Shown here one piece after another: positions 9,435-17,854 of a DNA stretch of 64,000 nucleotides; the stretch's first letter is position 1, and every line of letters begins with the position of its first letter. The notes beneath the pieces are model-generated. The model was given only the letters and a program-made list of their open reading frames with translations. It was not told the DNA's origin and ran no database searches. The stretch spans positions 3,851 to 67,850 of the forward strand of contig JAZBNV010000101.1 in NCBI GenBank assembly GCA_036350795.1. The letters run 5' to 3'. A program made the translations under genes and the position numbers. This DNA is from JAUVKT01 sp036350795. GTDB lineage: Bacteria; Bacteroidota; Bacteroidia; Bacteroidales; VadinHA17.

Positions 9435-9443
9435 CCCCCCCCC
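9435..9443. repeat. homopolymeric C9 tract (G9 on the gene strand) in the RRM gene leader
   Basis: Nine consecutive C on the plus strand, followed by GGG, about 26 nt upstream of the RRM start codon. On the transcript this is a G9 run in the 5' leader. Such tracts are prone to slippage. Confidence 0.7.
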
Positions 9444-9658
9444 GGGATATGGCCAGAGATTATTTTTCCGGACATTATTCTTAGTAAAGTTAAAAAATAT
9501 TGAACAAAAGATCAATTTTTTTTTGACCTGGGACCTGCATCTTATGGGCATCAGGGAGCAGGGTATAAAATATATGTTTAAATAAAAGAATAAATAATTA
9601 AACAATATGCTTACCTATACTGTTTAACATTCAAAATATAAACTTAAACAAAGCGATC

Positions 9659-12196
9659 ATGAAAAAACTTAATCTGGTTATAACAGGTGTTCTTATTAGC
9701 GCAGCTTTGATTTTCACAGCTTGCGAAAAAGATGAAGAAGATCCTAAAACCATTGTTGACATAGCAGTTGAAAATGGTTATAATGTTCTGGCTGCGGCTC
9801 TTACAAACGCAGGTCTTGTTGACGATCTCGAAGGTGTAGGACCCTTTACGGTTTTTGCGCCTACCGATGCTGCATTTAATGCTGCAGGTATTACCGCATC
9901 GAATGTTGGCCAGGTAGAAGGCCTGGAAAACATACTTAAATATCATGTGGTAGCAGGTAAACTTATGTCGGGCGACCTTAACAGTGGTGAACTGACAATG
10001 TTAAGTGGTGCTACAACTGATGTAGATGCCATGGCACTTACAGTAAACGGAATCAGCATAATATCGCCCTTCGATCTTGAAGGAAGTAATGGTGTAATTC
10101 ATTCAATTAACGGAGTATTGATGCCTCCTAAGAATATTGTTCAAACCGCTATTGATGCAGGTTACAATGTTCTTGCTGCCGGTCTGGTAGCTGCTGGTCT
10201 TGATGATGATCTGCAGGGACAGGGACCCTTTACTGTTTTTGCTCCAACAGACGCAGCTTTCAACGCTGCAGGGATAACAGCAGAAAATATTGGCGATACT
10301 CCTGGTCTGGCTGAGATATTGCTTTACCATGTATTATCAGGAAATGTTACTTCGGGCGATCTGACCACATCAGATGTAACAACTCTTAATTCACAGGATA
10401 TATCTATTGATGCCGGTGCCTTAACAGTTAACGGTATTTCAATTGCTTCGCCTTATGATGTAGTAGCTACAAACGGTACTATTCATACCATAAATGGTGT
10501 ATTAATACCTGCTTTTGACCTGGTTACATCGGCACAGTTTTATGGTTATAACACACTGGCAGCTGCCGTGATAGAGGCTAACCTTGTTGATGCCCTTAAG
10601 GCTGCCGGACCTTTTACGGTATTTGCTCCAACAGATGCAGCTTTTGCAGCAGCCGGTATTACTGCCGCTAATGTAGATATGGTTGCAGACCTTGATAAAA
10701 TTTTACTTTATCATGTAATATCAGGAAATATTACTTCCGGTGATCTGAGTACAGGTGAGTTTGAAATGCTTTCGGGTAAGTATGCCTCTATTGATGCTTC
10801 TGCCTTAACTATCGACGGTGCATCAATCATAAATCCTTATGATGTAATGGCAACTAATGGTACTATACACACAATTGATGCAGTGATTCTTCCAGCAAAG
10901 AATATAGTTGAAACGGCTGCAGCAACAGCTGATCTTTCAATCCTTGTATCGCTGCTGGAGAAATATCCTGCTGTGGTTGATGCACTGAGTGATGAAACAG
11001 GTACATTCACAGTTTTTGCTCCTACCAATGCTGCATTTGCAGAGTTACTTGGAGTAATTGGACAAACTTCTGCTGATGACATCCCTGAAGACGTTCTTCT
11101 TTCAGTTCTTCAATACCATGTTCTTGCAAGCGAAGTGTATGCTGCAAATCTTAGTGATGGCTTAACTGCAACATCACTGAATGGTGAAGATATCATGGTA
11201 GCCGCAGCTGGTGATTCATTTACTATAAGTGGTGCAGCTATTAACACTGCCGATGTAATGACAAGTAATGGTGTTGTTCATATAATGGATAATGTTCTTG
11301 TTCCTCCTTCATCTGCTATGTTTGTAAATACTATAGTTGAGCCTGCATATTTCAATAAGAACTTTACAACGCTTGTTGCAGCTGTTAAGGCAGCCAGCCC
11401 TGCAATACTTGATGCTCTTCTGGCAGCCGAAGGCTTTACTCTGTTTGCACCCACAAATGATGCTTTTACAGCAGCAGGTATAAACGAACTGCCTGACCAG
11501 GCAACTCTTGATGCAGTTCTTACTTACCATCTTGTTCAGGGTGTAGTTATGAGCAGCAGCTTACCTGCTACAACTGTTGCAGCACCTGCAGCGATAAGCA
11601 CCTTTGGAGGATCTGATTTTTACCTGACTAATAAAGGTGACGGAGTATTTATCAACGGAAATACACAGGTTACCGGTGTTGATATTGATCCTGAAGCCTC
11701 AGGTTCAAAAGCAGCTATAAGCAATGTGGTTCACGTAATTAACAGGACACTTATACCCCCAAGCCAGGATATAGTTGCTATTGCAATTGCAGGTGGTTTT
11801 TCACAACTTGCTGCGGCTCTTACAGAGGCCGGACTGGTTAGTACCCTGCAGGGAGAAGGACCTTTTACAGTTTTCGCACCAACTAACGCTGCTTTCGATG
11901 CACTCTATGCAGCTCTTGGTAACTTACAGGGACCGGCAGAGGTTGACGATGCACTTCTTGAAGCAGTTCTGCTATACCATGTACTTGGTTTAAGGGCATT
12001 CTCTACCGACCTTGAAGATCAGCTTATGCCGGCTACAGTGGGTGGAGCTCAGTTCACAATTAATGTAAGCGGATCAGGTGTATCAATCAGTGATGGCGGA
12101 AGCACCACAGATGCTAACGTAAGCGGAGTTAACATTCTGGGTACAAACGGAGTAATACATGTAATTGACAAGGTTTTACTTCCTCCGGCAAAATAG
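9659..12196 (+). CDS. six-repeat fasciclin (FAS1) domain lipoprotein, probably surface-exposed
   Basis: An 845-residue protein. A lipoprotein signal peptide ends FTAC, and the residues after the Cys (EKDEED) fit the K-(D/E)2 lipoprotein-export signal described for Bacteroidota surface lipoproteins. Six FAS1 domains follow, each with the H1 motif (GPFTVFAPTDAAF or a variant) and the H2 motif ending in a G-x-I/V-H-x-I-x-x-V-L-x-P pattern; repeat starts lie near residues 33, 160, 285, 405, 555 and 705. FAS1 domains mediate adhesion in animals, plants and bacteria. Repeats 1-3 are nearly identical in protein motif but use different codons, so the duplications are old. A strong terminator follows at once, then the MerR/B12 regulator gene. 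Confidence 0.93.
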   Translation: MKKLNLVITGVLISAALIFTACEKDEEDPKTIVDIAVENGYNVLAAALTNAGLVDDLEGVGPFTVFAPTDAAFNAAGITASNVGQVEGLENILKYHVVAGKLMSGDLNSGELTMLSGATTDVDAMALTVNGISIISPFDLEGSNGVIHSINGVLMPPKNIVQTAIDAGYNVLAAGLVAAGLDDDLQGQGPFTVFAPTDAAFNAAGITAENIGDTPGLAEILLYHVLSGNVTSGDLTTSDVTTLNSQDISIDAGALTVNGISIASPYDVVATNGTIHTINGVLIPAFDLVTSAQFYGYNTLAAAVIEANLVDALKAAGPFTVFAPTDAAFAAAGITAANVDMVADLDKILLYHVISGNITSGDLSTGEFEMLSGKYASIDASALTIDGASIINPYDVMATNGTIHTIDAVILPAKNIVETAAATADLSILVSLLEKYPAVVDALSDETGTFTVFAPTNAAFAELLGVIGQTSADDIPEDVLLSVLQYHVLASEVYAANLSDGLTATSLNGEDIMVAAAGDSFTISGAAINTADVMTSNGVVHIMDNVLVPPSSAMFVNTIVEPAYFNKNFTTLVAAVKAASPAILDALLAAEGFTLFAPTNDAFTAAGINELPDQATLDAVLTYHLVQGVVMSSSLPATTVAAPAAISTFGGSDFYLTNKGDGVFINGNTQVTGVDIDPEASGSKAAISNVVHVINRTLIPPSQDIVAIAIAGGFSQLAAALTEAGLVSTLQGEGPFTVFAPTNAAFDALYAALGNLQGPAEVDDALLEAVLLYHVLGLRAFSTDLEDQLMPATVGGAQFTINVSGSGVSISDGGSTTDANVSGVNILGTNGVIHVIDKVLLPPAK

Positions 12197-12212
12197 TAGT
12201 TTAACAAAACAG

Positions 12213-12252
12213 GAGGGCAGAGGCACATTAATACGTGCCCTGCTCTTTTTGT
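12213..12252 (+). terminator. Rho-independent terminator after the FAS1 gene
   Basis: Left arm GAGGGCAG-a-GGCAC (12213-12226, one bulged A), loop ATTAATAC, right arm GTGCC-CTGCTCTT (12235-12247), then a T-run ending TTTTTG. It begins 17 nt after the stop codon. Confidence 0.82.
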
Positions 12253-12274
12253 TTAATAATATTTAATATCTTTG
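12248..12274 (+). promoter_or_regulatory. candidate Bacteroidota promoter for the MerR/B12 regulator gene
   Basis: A perfect -7 box TATCTTTG lies at 12267-12274, 19 nt before the ATG. A TTTG at 12248-12251 could be the -33 element, but the spacer is 15 nt, shorter than the usual 17-23, and it overlaps the T-run of the terminator. Confidence 0.42.
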
Positions 12275-12293
12275 AAACATAAATTAAGTAAGC

Positions 12294-13169
12294 ATGGCTG
12301 AATATACTATTAAAGACCTTGAGATGTTATCGGGAATACTGGCGCATACACTGAGGATATGGGAAAAGAGGTATGGTATTATAAAGCCATCACGTACGGA
12401 TACCAACAGGAGAAGATATGATGACAGCGATTTAAAGAAGATTATAAATGTTTCAATACTGAACCGTAATGGTTTAAAGATATCAAAGATTGCCTCACTT
12501 ACTGACATAGAAATAAAGAAAGGGGTTGAAGATATTTCGAGGGATATCAGTAAATGGGAAACCCAGATTGATGCCCTTGTTGTAGCAATGCTGGAACTTG
12601 ACGAAAAAACATTCAACGACCTACTATCACGTTTGATTGTAAGTACCGGCTTTGAAAACACTTTTACAAATATTGTTTTTCCTTTCCTGAAAAAAACAGG
12701 TGTGCTCTGGCAAACGGGCTCAGTTAATCCTGCCCAGGAGCATTTTATTTCAAATATTATTCGTCAGAAAATTATTTCTTCGATTGATGGTCAGAACCTT
12801 CCGGAAGTTGCCGGCGGTAAGAAAGTACTGATGTATCTGCCAGAGAAAGAATTACACGAGATAGGTCTCCTTTATTACAGCTACCTGGCAAAGCAGAATG
12901 GTCATGAGGTGCTTTATCTCGGCCAGCTTACTCCTTTTGAATCTGTTGTATATTCTGACAGAGTTTGGAATGCTGATATTATTGTGACCGGGACACTGTC
13001 ATCATTGGGTGGGGCAGACAGTGATTATGTATCAAAAATATCAGAAGTATTTAAAGAAAAGAAGGTAATACTTACCGGCCAGATGGCTGAGCTTGCTGCC
13101 GGACACAGAAGTACGAATATTTATACTGTAAAAAGCTCGGAGGAATTTCTAAGTATTCTGAATTCCTGA
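12294..13169 (+). CDS. MerR-family regulator with cobalamin-binding domain (CarH/LitR-like)
   Basis: A 291-residue regulator. Residues 1-75 are a MerR winged helix (YTIKDLEMLSGILAHTLRIWEKRYG...RRRYDDSDL). Residues 95-165 are the helical B12-binding cap with the W-x9-E-H motif (Trp139, Glu149, His150), and residues 175-291 are the Rossmann-like B12 domain with the E-x-H-x-x-G motif (Glu186, His188, Gly191) whose His is the lower axial ligand of cobalamin. Proteins with this layout (Thermus and Myxococcus CarH, LitR) use adenosylcobalamin as a light switch to repress carotenoid or stress genes. The residue after the Trp is Gln140, where Thermus CarH has His132, the upper ligand of the light state. 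No carotenoid gene is near; the FAS1 gene and a porin-like gene flank it. Confidence 0.88.
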   Translation: MAEYTIKDLEMLSGILAHTLRIWEKRYGIIKPSRTDTNRRRYDDSDLKKIINVSILNRNGLKISKIASLTDIEIKKGVEDISRDISKWETQIDALVVAMLELDEKTFNDLLSRLIVSTGFENTFTNIVFPFLKKTGVLWQTGSVNPAQEHFISNIIRQKIISSIDGQNLPEVAGGKKVLMYLPEKELHEIGLLYYSYLAKQNGHEVLYLGQLTPFESVVYSDRVWNADIIVTGTLSSLGGADSDYVSKISEVFKEKKVILTGQMAELAAGHRSTNIYTVKSSEEFLSILNS

Positions 13170-13183
13170 TTTATAATTAATTC

Positions 13184-14260
13184 TCAGAAGTTTATTTCCA
13201 GGGCCAGTTCCACTGTTCTCACCAGCTGCTCATTCTTCTTATTCTGATCATAGTGTATCAGAACCTTGTTTTTAATAAAAGTATATGTTAGTCCTGAAAT
13301 AAAAGTATCCTGTTCAACATCGCTTTCCTGGTGCGAAATGAATTTATCATAGCGGGAGAACAGTGATAATCCTGTTTCCGGGATAAATATCTCAGCAAAA
13401 ACTGAATAACCGTCATTCTTATATGAAAACCCGTCCTGGTCCATATAATCATCGTCATAACTTCCTTTACCCGTATACCAGGTTCCCATCAGTTTGTGAT
13501 ACCTGCTCTGGGTCGACAGGTACAGGAGGTTTAAGCTGTAGTCGCCGTTACTCAGCACAGTGTTAGTTTTTCCATACGAGAAACTATATGATAATTGTAC
13601 ACCAGGCACTAATTCGGGCAATGGTCTGAGTGTTAATCTGCCTTCAAGAACCTTGTTGTTGTTTTTTTCAAGGGCGTGATATCCTCCTCCGTTAAAAACA
13701 CCTATTGCGAAACTCCCAAGCCTGCCGGGGTAATCCTTACTTACATTTTCCTGGTAATCACGATCAATTTCACCACCCAGCAGACCCTCATAGGTAATTC
13801 CAAAATCGGCCGATGTTGTCAGGTTGTACCTGTCGGTAAACATCTTACCCTGAACACGATAACCGTTAAGTTTCTGCTCAAAGTCAAGCCAGGGCCTATG
13901 CACCATTCCGAACTCGAAATATGTATTCCTAAGTGCTTCAATATTTTTCATATCCAGTTTGAGATAAAGATACTTTAACCTCATCTCAACATTTCCAATA
14001 TCACTACCTTCCCTGTCTGTGGTAATGTCCTGGGTATAGCGCACCGACAGTACATCGCTGAGCTTTGTTTTAATAGTAAAATAGCCCCTTTTAAGGTTAA
14101 AGGAACTAATTTCTGCGTCAGTGTCATAGCTTAGTCCCAGGAACCACTGGCCTGATATGCTTGTGTTGGAGATTAAGGAATTGATGCTGCCGGCATTGTT
14201 CTGGGAATAGATTTTTGCTGCAAGCAGAAGAAAGGTAAGCAATAAAAGATTTCTCCTCAT
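13184..14260 (-). CDS. putative outer-membrane porin-like beta-barrel protein
   Basis: A 358-residue protein with a signal peptide (MRRNLLLLTFLLLAAKIYSQ) and many alternating, aromatic-rich beta strands (for example GQWFLGLSYD, VRYTQDITTDR, LKYLYLKLDM, QLSYSFSYGKT, LMGTWYTGKG), ending in the strand VELALEINF with a terminal Phe, as expected for a barrel inserted by BAM. It resembles phosphate-selective porin O/P-type or other uncharacterised Bacteroidota porins, but I cannot assign a substrate. It converges with the MerR/B12 gene (14-nt gap), so the two are not co-transcribed. Confidence 0.7.
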   Translation of the reverse strand: MRRNLLLLTFLLLAAKIYSQNNAGSINSLISNTSISGQWFLGLSYDTDAEISSFNLKRGYFTIKTKLSDVLSVRYTQDITTDREGSDIGNVEMRLKYLYLKLDMKNIEALRNTYFEFGMVHRPWLDFEQKLNGYRVQGKMFTDRYNLTTSADFGITYEGLLGGEIDRDYQENVSKDYPGRLGSFAIGVFNGGGYHALEKNNNKVLEGRLTLRPLPELVPGVQLSYSFSYGKTNTVLSNGDYSLNLLYLSTQSRYHKLMGTWYTGKGSYDDDYMDQDGFSYKNDGYSVFAEIFIPETGLSLFSRYDKFISHQESDVEQDTFISGLTYTFIKNKVLIHYDQNKKNEQLVRTVELALEINF

Positions 14261-14412
14261 GTCAATAATATATATTACCGGCCAATTAAATGACCGATAT
14301 GTTGATTTGCCGGCTCAAATGTAATAATATTGACAAAAGATAAGCTTCTGTAAAATTAAGTTATTGTTAATTGTGTTTTATCTGATTGTTAACTTTTTCC
14401 CCCCGTGTCTGC

Positions 14413-14967
14413 TTACAGGAAAAAGTCAAGAGAAAAGATATAGAATGCATTCAGCGTACCTTCGCCAATAATTATTCCGATAACGCATTTCCAGTAAGGA
14501 ATCCTGAGGCTGCTGCTCACATATATAATAAGATCGGTTGGTACCACAGGGAAAAAGCTCCATCCTGCAATAATAGGTAGTTCTTTTCTCCGCAATGCCT
14601 TTTTTATTTTTTCTATCTTTTCGGGGTATTTGGCCTCTATCCATTTGTCGAGCCTGAGGTACCTGGTGAAGTAATAAACGATAACAGACGATGTAATTAT
14701 TCCTACAAGGTTAATTACATAAGCTTCAAGGGGATTAAATAGTAAAACGCCGGCAACGGCAAAGGGTGTCGAGGGTATGAAAGTGAGTCCGATCAGGGTA
14801 AGGATTACGAGGTAAACCGTAATAACAAGGGCCCTGTGATCTTTTACATAATCCTTTAGAAAAGTTATGTCGAAGAGGTCTTTATTTATAAAATACAATA
14901 CCAGGACAGCAACTACTATTGTTATCCATAGGTAAAGGGTCTTTTTACGTACTCTGGTTTTCTCCAC
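14413..14967 (-). CDS. TVP38/TMEM64 (VTT/DedA-like) membrane protein
   Basis: A 184-residue integral membrane protein with about five hydrophobic segments. The VTT core is visible: FIPSTPFAVAGVLLFNPLEAYVINLVGI, then the basic helix YLRLDKWIEAKYPEKIEKIKKAL and the re-entrant GWSFFPVVPTDLIIYVSSSLRIPYWKCVIG segment. DedA/VTT proteins act in membrane homeostasis, and some are lipid (undecaprenyl phosphate or phosphatidylethanolamine) flippases; which applies here is not known. It follows the P4-type phosphatase on the same strand without sharing an obvious operon; the gap to it is 42 nt. Confidence 0.82.
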   Translation of the reverse strand: MEKTRVRKKTLYLWITIVVAVLVLYFINKDLFDITFLKDYVKDHRALVITVYLVILTLIGLTFIPSTPFAVAGVLLFNPLEAYVINLVGIITSSVIVYYFTRYLRLDKWIEAKYPEKIEKIKKALRRKELPIIAGWSFFPVVPTDLIIYVSSSLRIPYWKCVIGIIIGEGTLNAFYIFSLDFFL

Positions 14968-15009
14968 CCTGTAAATATATCAATAATTATCTTCCGGCAG
15001 TCTGCTTTC

Positions 15010-15810
15010 TTAAAACGACATTTCCTTCAGCCTTGCCATAATGGAATCGGCCGGGCCTGTAAGACCTATTGATGCGGGCCAGTTGCCATACATGGGATTG
15101 GGCAAAACGAGGTAGGTTTTTCCGAAAAGTGATTTATTGCTGAAAACCAGACTGTCTCTCGTTGCCTGTTTACCGGTATCGCTGAAAAAATCGCCCAGGT
15201 TGTCGCCTGCCAGCAGAATAATCTCCAGGCCCTTGCTGCGGACCATGTTTCTGCGTGCTTCCTTATCCGGGGGATTCGGGTTTGCTTCACTTTCTTCTTC
15301 CCTGAGCAGGACTGTTTCTTCTGATACCTGGGGAAAGCCTTCATTTCTGAGGTTCTGTAATGTGGCATCAAGAACAAAATCTTTTTTCCTGTTGCTGATA
15401 TAGAATATCCTGAATCCGAGCGAATCGGCAAAATCCAGGAAATCGAGCGAGCCTGGAACAGGTTTTGCTTCAGCCAGCCTGCACCATTCGTTCCAGAACT
15501 CCGGATAGGAGAAGCCGTCTACAATCGCCCGTGCCTGGTAAGGACTGTTATCAAGAACAGTTTCGTCTATATCTACCACTACTGCCAGTTCAGATGCTTT
15601 ATTTCCGGAGGCTATAAGTGCCAGGTAGTCTTTACCACTATTATATGCCTGGCATGCAAGTGCTTTGTACTCTGAAGAGTAATACTGGAATAAAATTGCC
15701 ATCGAAAGGGGATCTGTTCCATCTCCTGGTTTAACAGTTGGTGCATGCTGCCTGCAGGCAGTAATAATTGAGGCTGTGATAATAAGTGAAATAATAATCT
15801 TCTTTTTCAT
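15010..15810 (-). CDS. 5'-nucleotidase, lipoprotein e(P4) family (class C acid phosphatase)
   Basis: A 266-residue HAD-superfamily phosphatase anchored as a lipoprotein (signal ends IITAC). Motif I reads VVDIDETVLDNSPY, with the two catalytic Asp; motif II is in FRIFYISNRKKD; the late GDNLGDFFSD supplies the metal-binding acidic pair. The family, named after Haemophilus e(P4), dephosphorylates nucleotides such as NMN and 5'-mononucleotides in the periplasm or at the outer membrane, helping nucleoside and NAD-precursor uptake. The length fits the family. It is 19 nt downstream of the MDR reductase gene on the same strand, so co-transcription is likely. Confidence 0.9.
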   Translation of the reverse strand: MKKKIIISLIITASIITACRQHAPTVKPGDGTDPLSMAILFQYYSSEYKALACQAYNSGKDYLALIASGNKASELAVVVDIDETVLDNSPYQARAIVDGFSYPEFWNEWCRLAEAKPVPGSLDFLDFADSLGFRIFYISNRKKDFVLDATLQNLRNEGFPQVSEETVLLREEESEANPNPPDKEARRNMVRSKGLEIILLAGDNLGDFFSDTGKQATRDSLVFSNKSLFGKTYLVLPNPMYGNWPASIGLTGPADSIMARLKEMSF

Positions 15811-15829
15811 GAGGGCTATGTTTTGAACT

Positions 15830-16831
15830 TCAGAACCTGAGCAGGATTTTCCCTCCTGTCATTTCTGCCTTATATGCGCTTATGGCTTTTTCAATATCTG
15901 CGAGGGGATACTCGGCCTTTATTTTTGAGTTAAGGTCATCGCTGATAAGCTTTTTTATCTTTGCAGTGGTTCTTAGCAGGGCAAGTGTACTTTTAGTGTT
16001 ATTATACAGTGGAAGCGAAAATCCATCTATTTGTTTTCCATACTGGAGAAGAGTTCTTGAATCAAGGGTAAATGCCTGCTCTGAAAGCATGGCGTAAAGA
16101 ATAATCCTGCTGCCCGGGGGCGATATTTGTGCAAACAAGCTGCTTTGTTCTCCGCCTACTGCATCAAAAAACAGTTTTGCACCCAGTGTGGCTGTTAAAT
16201 TACCCAGTTCTTCCTTAAAACCGGCTTCAGAACTGTTCAGAATATATTCTGCCCCCGATTCTTCAAGCAGGGCTTTTTGAGATTCCTTCCTTACTATATT
16301 AATAAGAGTAATATTATTTTTAGTGCATAGCCTTTGTAACATCTGGCCAAGTGCACTGGCCGCTGCATTATTAACTATTGCCGAATGCCTGCCTTTCTTT
16401 GCCAGCTCAATAAAGGAAAGTGCAGTCATGGGGTTAACAAAAAACATTGAAGCCTTATTAAAGGGCACCCTCTTTGGCAGCGGAACACATCTTGTTGCAT
16501 CTGTTACCATGTATTCAGCCCAGGTGCCTCCCTTTCCGAATTTAGAAGAACATGCAACACTTTTACCTGACCTGAGCGAGGCAATAATACCTTTACCTGT
16601 TTCGACTACCACTCCCGATCCTTCTATGCCAGGGGTGAAGGGATAAGCAGGATAGGGAGCAAAGGTTCCGTTTACCTGGCTGATATCTGATGGATTAATC
16701 GGGGCGTATTTCATTTTTACCAGCACTTCTCCCTTTCCCGGTACAGGAACATCAATATCCGAGACAGTTAATTTTCCTCCCGGGCCCTCCTGGGTAACAG
16801 CTTTCATTGTGCCTTTCTTGTTGAGATTCAT
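15830..16831 (-). CDS. zinc-independent MDR family NAD(P)H reductase (quinone/enoyl reductase-like)
   Basis: A 333-residue medium-chain dehydrogenase/reductase. The N-terminal GroES-like domain holds KYAPINPSDISQVNG and FTPGIEGSGVVVETG, close to quinone reductases and mitochondrial-type enoyl reductases; the zinc-binding Cys/His set of alcohol dehydrogenases is absent. The cofactor domain reads IVNNAAASALGQMLQRLC, with the AxxSxLG variant of the nucleotide loop. The start could also be the ATG at 16807 (MKAVTQEGPG), which fits the usual family start better than the first ATG. Its substrate is unknown; it likely forms a unit with the P4-type phosphatase downstream. Confidence 0.83.
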   Translation of the reverse strand: MNLNKKGTMKAVTQEGPGGKLTVSDIDVPVPGKGEVLVKMKYAPINPSDISQVNGTFAPYPAYPFTPGIEGSGVVVETGKGIIASLRSGKSVACSSKFGKGGTWAEYMVTDATRCVPLPKRVPFNKASMFFVNPMTALSFIELAKKGRHSAIVNNAAASALGQMLQRLCTKNNITLINIVRKESQKALLEESGAEYILNSSEAGFKEELGNLTATLGAKLFFDAVGGEQSSLFAQISPPGSRIILYAMLSEQAFTLDSRTLLQYGKQIDGFSLPLYNNTKSTLALLRTTAKIKKLISDDLNSKIKAEYPLADIEKAISAYKAEMTGGKILLRF

Positions 16832-16864
16832 TGTTCCGGGTTGTGATAAGAGGATATACTTATC

Positions 16865-17266
16865 CTAAATCCATGCCTCTTCGGGCAATTTATCACTCAG
16901 GGCTACAACCCTGTACCAGATACGTGTAACTTTATTATCTTCTATTTCCAGAATTTTGTATTCGATGGATGCGAAAAGATTATCCAGTTTATAACTTTTC
17001 CCTATCTCAATTCCAATAGCCTCAGGATTGGTAAGTGGTATATATTCAGTGATAAACAAGGGATTATTTTTGGTACTTCCTTCAACCCACAGATATTGCA
17101 TATCGTCATTTATTCTGAAATCCAGCACTATATTAAGTCCGTTAATCAGTTCCACCGAGTGTTTACCATTTCTTAAAACAGCAGATTTACTGGCCTGTTT
17201 TGTCTGTCCCAGGGAGATTGCAACTGTGATAAAAAATAATATGCCTGCGATAAGAAATTTATTCAT
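16865..17266 (-). CDS. hypothetical secreted protein
   Basis: A 133-residue protein that I do not recognise. Residues 1-20 form a signal peptide (MNKFLIAGILFFITVAISLG, then QTK), so it is likely periplasmic or secreted. The rest is beta-strand rich with a short basic/acidic alternation (VELINGLNIVLDFRINDDMQYLW; VTRIWYRVVALSDKLP). No Cys or metal motif is present. It is 33 nt upstream of the MDR reductase gene on the same strand. Confidence 0.6.
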   Translation of the reverse strand: MNKFLIAGILFFITVAISLGQTKQASKSAVLRNGKHSVELINGLNIVLDFRINDDMQYLWVEGSTKNNPLFITEYIPLTNPEAIGIEIGKSYKLDNLFASIEYKILEIEDNKVTRIWYRVVALSDKLPEEAWI

Positions 17267-17577
17267 AATATGTATACTTAGGTTCAGGAACTTCTGAGTT
17301 ACGACACTAACAAATTTAACAAAGATTTAGTTTAATTGCAGCATAAATATCCCTGAGGCAATAAAAAATTAATTCTGATTATCTTATTTATGGTATAAAT
17401 CAATTATTTATAGTACATTTGTACTGATTTTAAATTTAGACTGTTGGAAGAGTAATAGGCCCATGTTTATTTCACCCTTAATTTAATCTGGATTTAAGTC
17501 CTCTTTATCTGCCATCCGAATTAACAGGATTGCACTGCGAGAGTAAAATAATTATTTATTAACTAAAACATTTTTTC
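17267..17577 (+). promoter_or_regulatory. divergent intergenic region with candidate promoter and long leader of the RRM/cold-shock pair
   Basis: A 311-nt non-coding stretch. A -7 box TACATTTG lies at 17414-17421, about 157 nt before the RRM start codon, with no convincing TTG at the -33 position. If used, it gives a leader of about 150 nt, the arrangement seen for cold-shock genes where leader structure controls translation. No other gene is visible here. Confidence 0.38.
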
Positions 17578-17844
17578 GTGAACATTTATGTAGGTAACTT
17601 ACCTTATTCAACCGGAGAAGAAGATCTTAAATCAATCTTCGGAGAATATGGTGAAATTGAATCTGTAAAAATTATTACAGATAAGTATTCAGGCAGAAGC
17701 AAAGGTTTTGGATTTGTTGTTATGGAAAATGATAGCGAAGCAAAAACTGCCATTGAGAACCTGAACGGCAAGACCGTTGATAACAGGGAGATTACCGTTA
17801 ATGAGGCAAGGCCCAGAAACGACAACTTTAGCAATAACCGATAG
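17578..17844 (+). CDS. small RRM-domain RNA-binding protein
   Basis: An 88-residue single-RRM protein. RNP2 is IYVGNL (residues 3-8) and RNP1 is KGFGFVVM (near 42-49), both intact. The initiator is GTG (17578); the next codons give NIYVGNL, exactly the family start, and no in-frame ATG precedes it. The C-terminal tail is short and basic (RPRNDNFSNNR). It shares most residues with the RRM protein at 9161-9409, so they are paralogues. It is followed by a cold-shock protein gene after 10 nt, so both are probably one operon with RNA-chaperone functions. Confidence 0.92.
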   Translation: MNIYVGNLPYSTGEEDLKSIFGEYGEIESVKIITDKYSGRSKGFGFVVMENDSEAKTAIENLNGKTVDNREITVNEARPRNDNFSNNR

Positions 17845-17854
17845 TTTTAATCCG

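Noticed and set aside
9410..9475. Longer start for the first RRM protein
   Set aside because: It would translate the G9 tract and precede the family-typical MNIFVANL start, so the shorter form is preferred.
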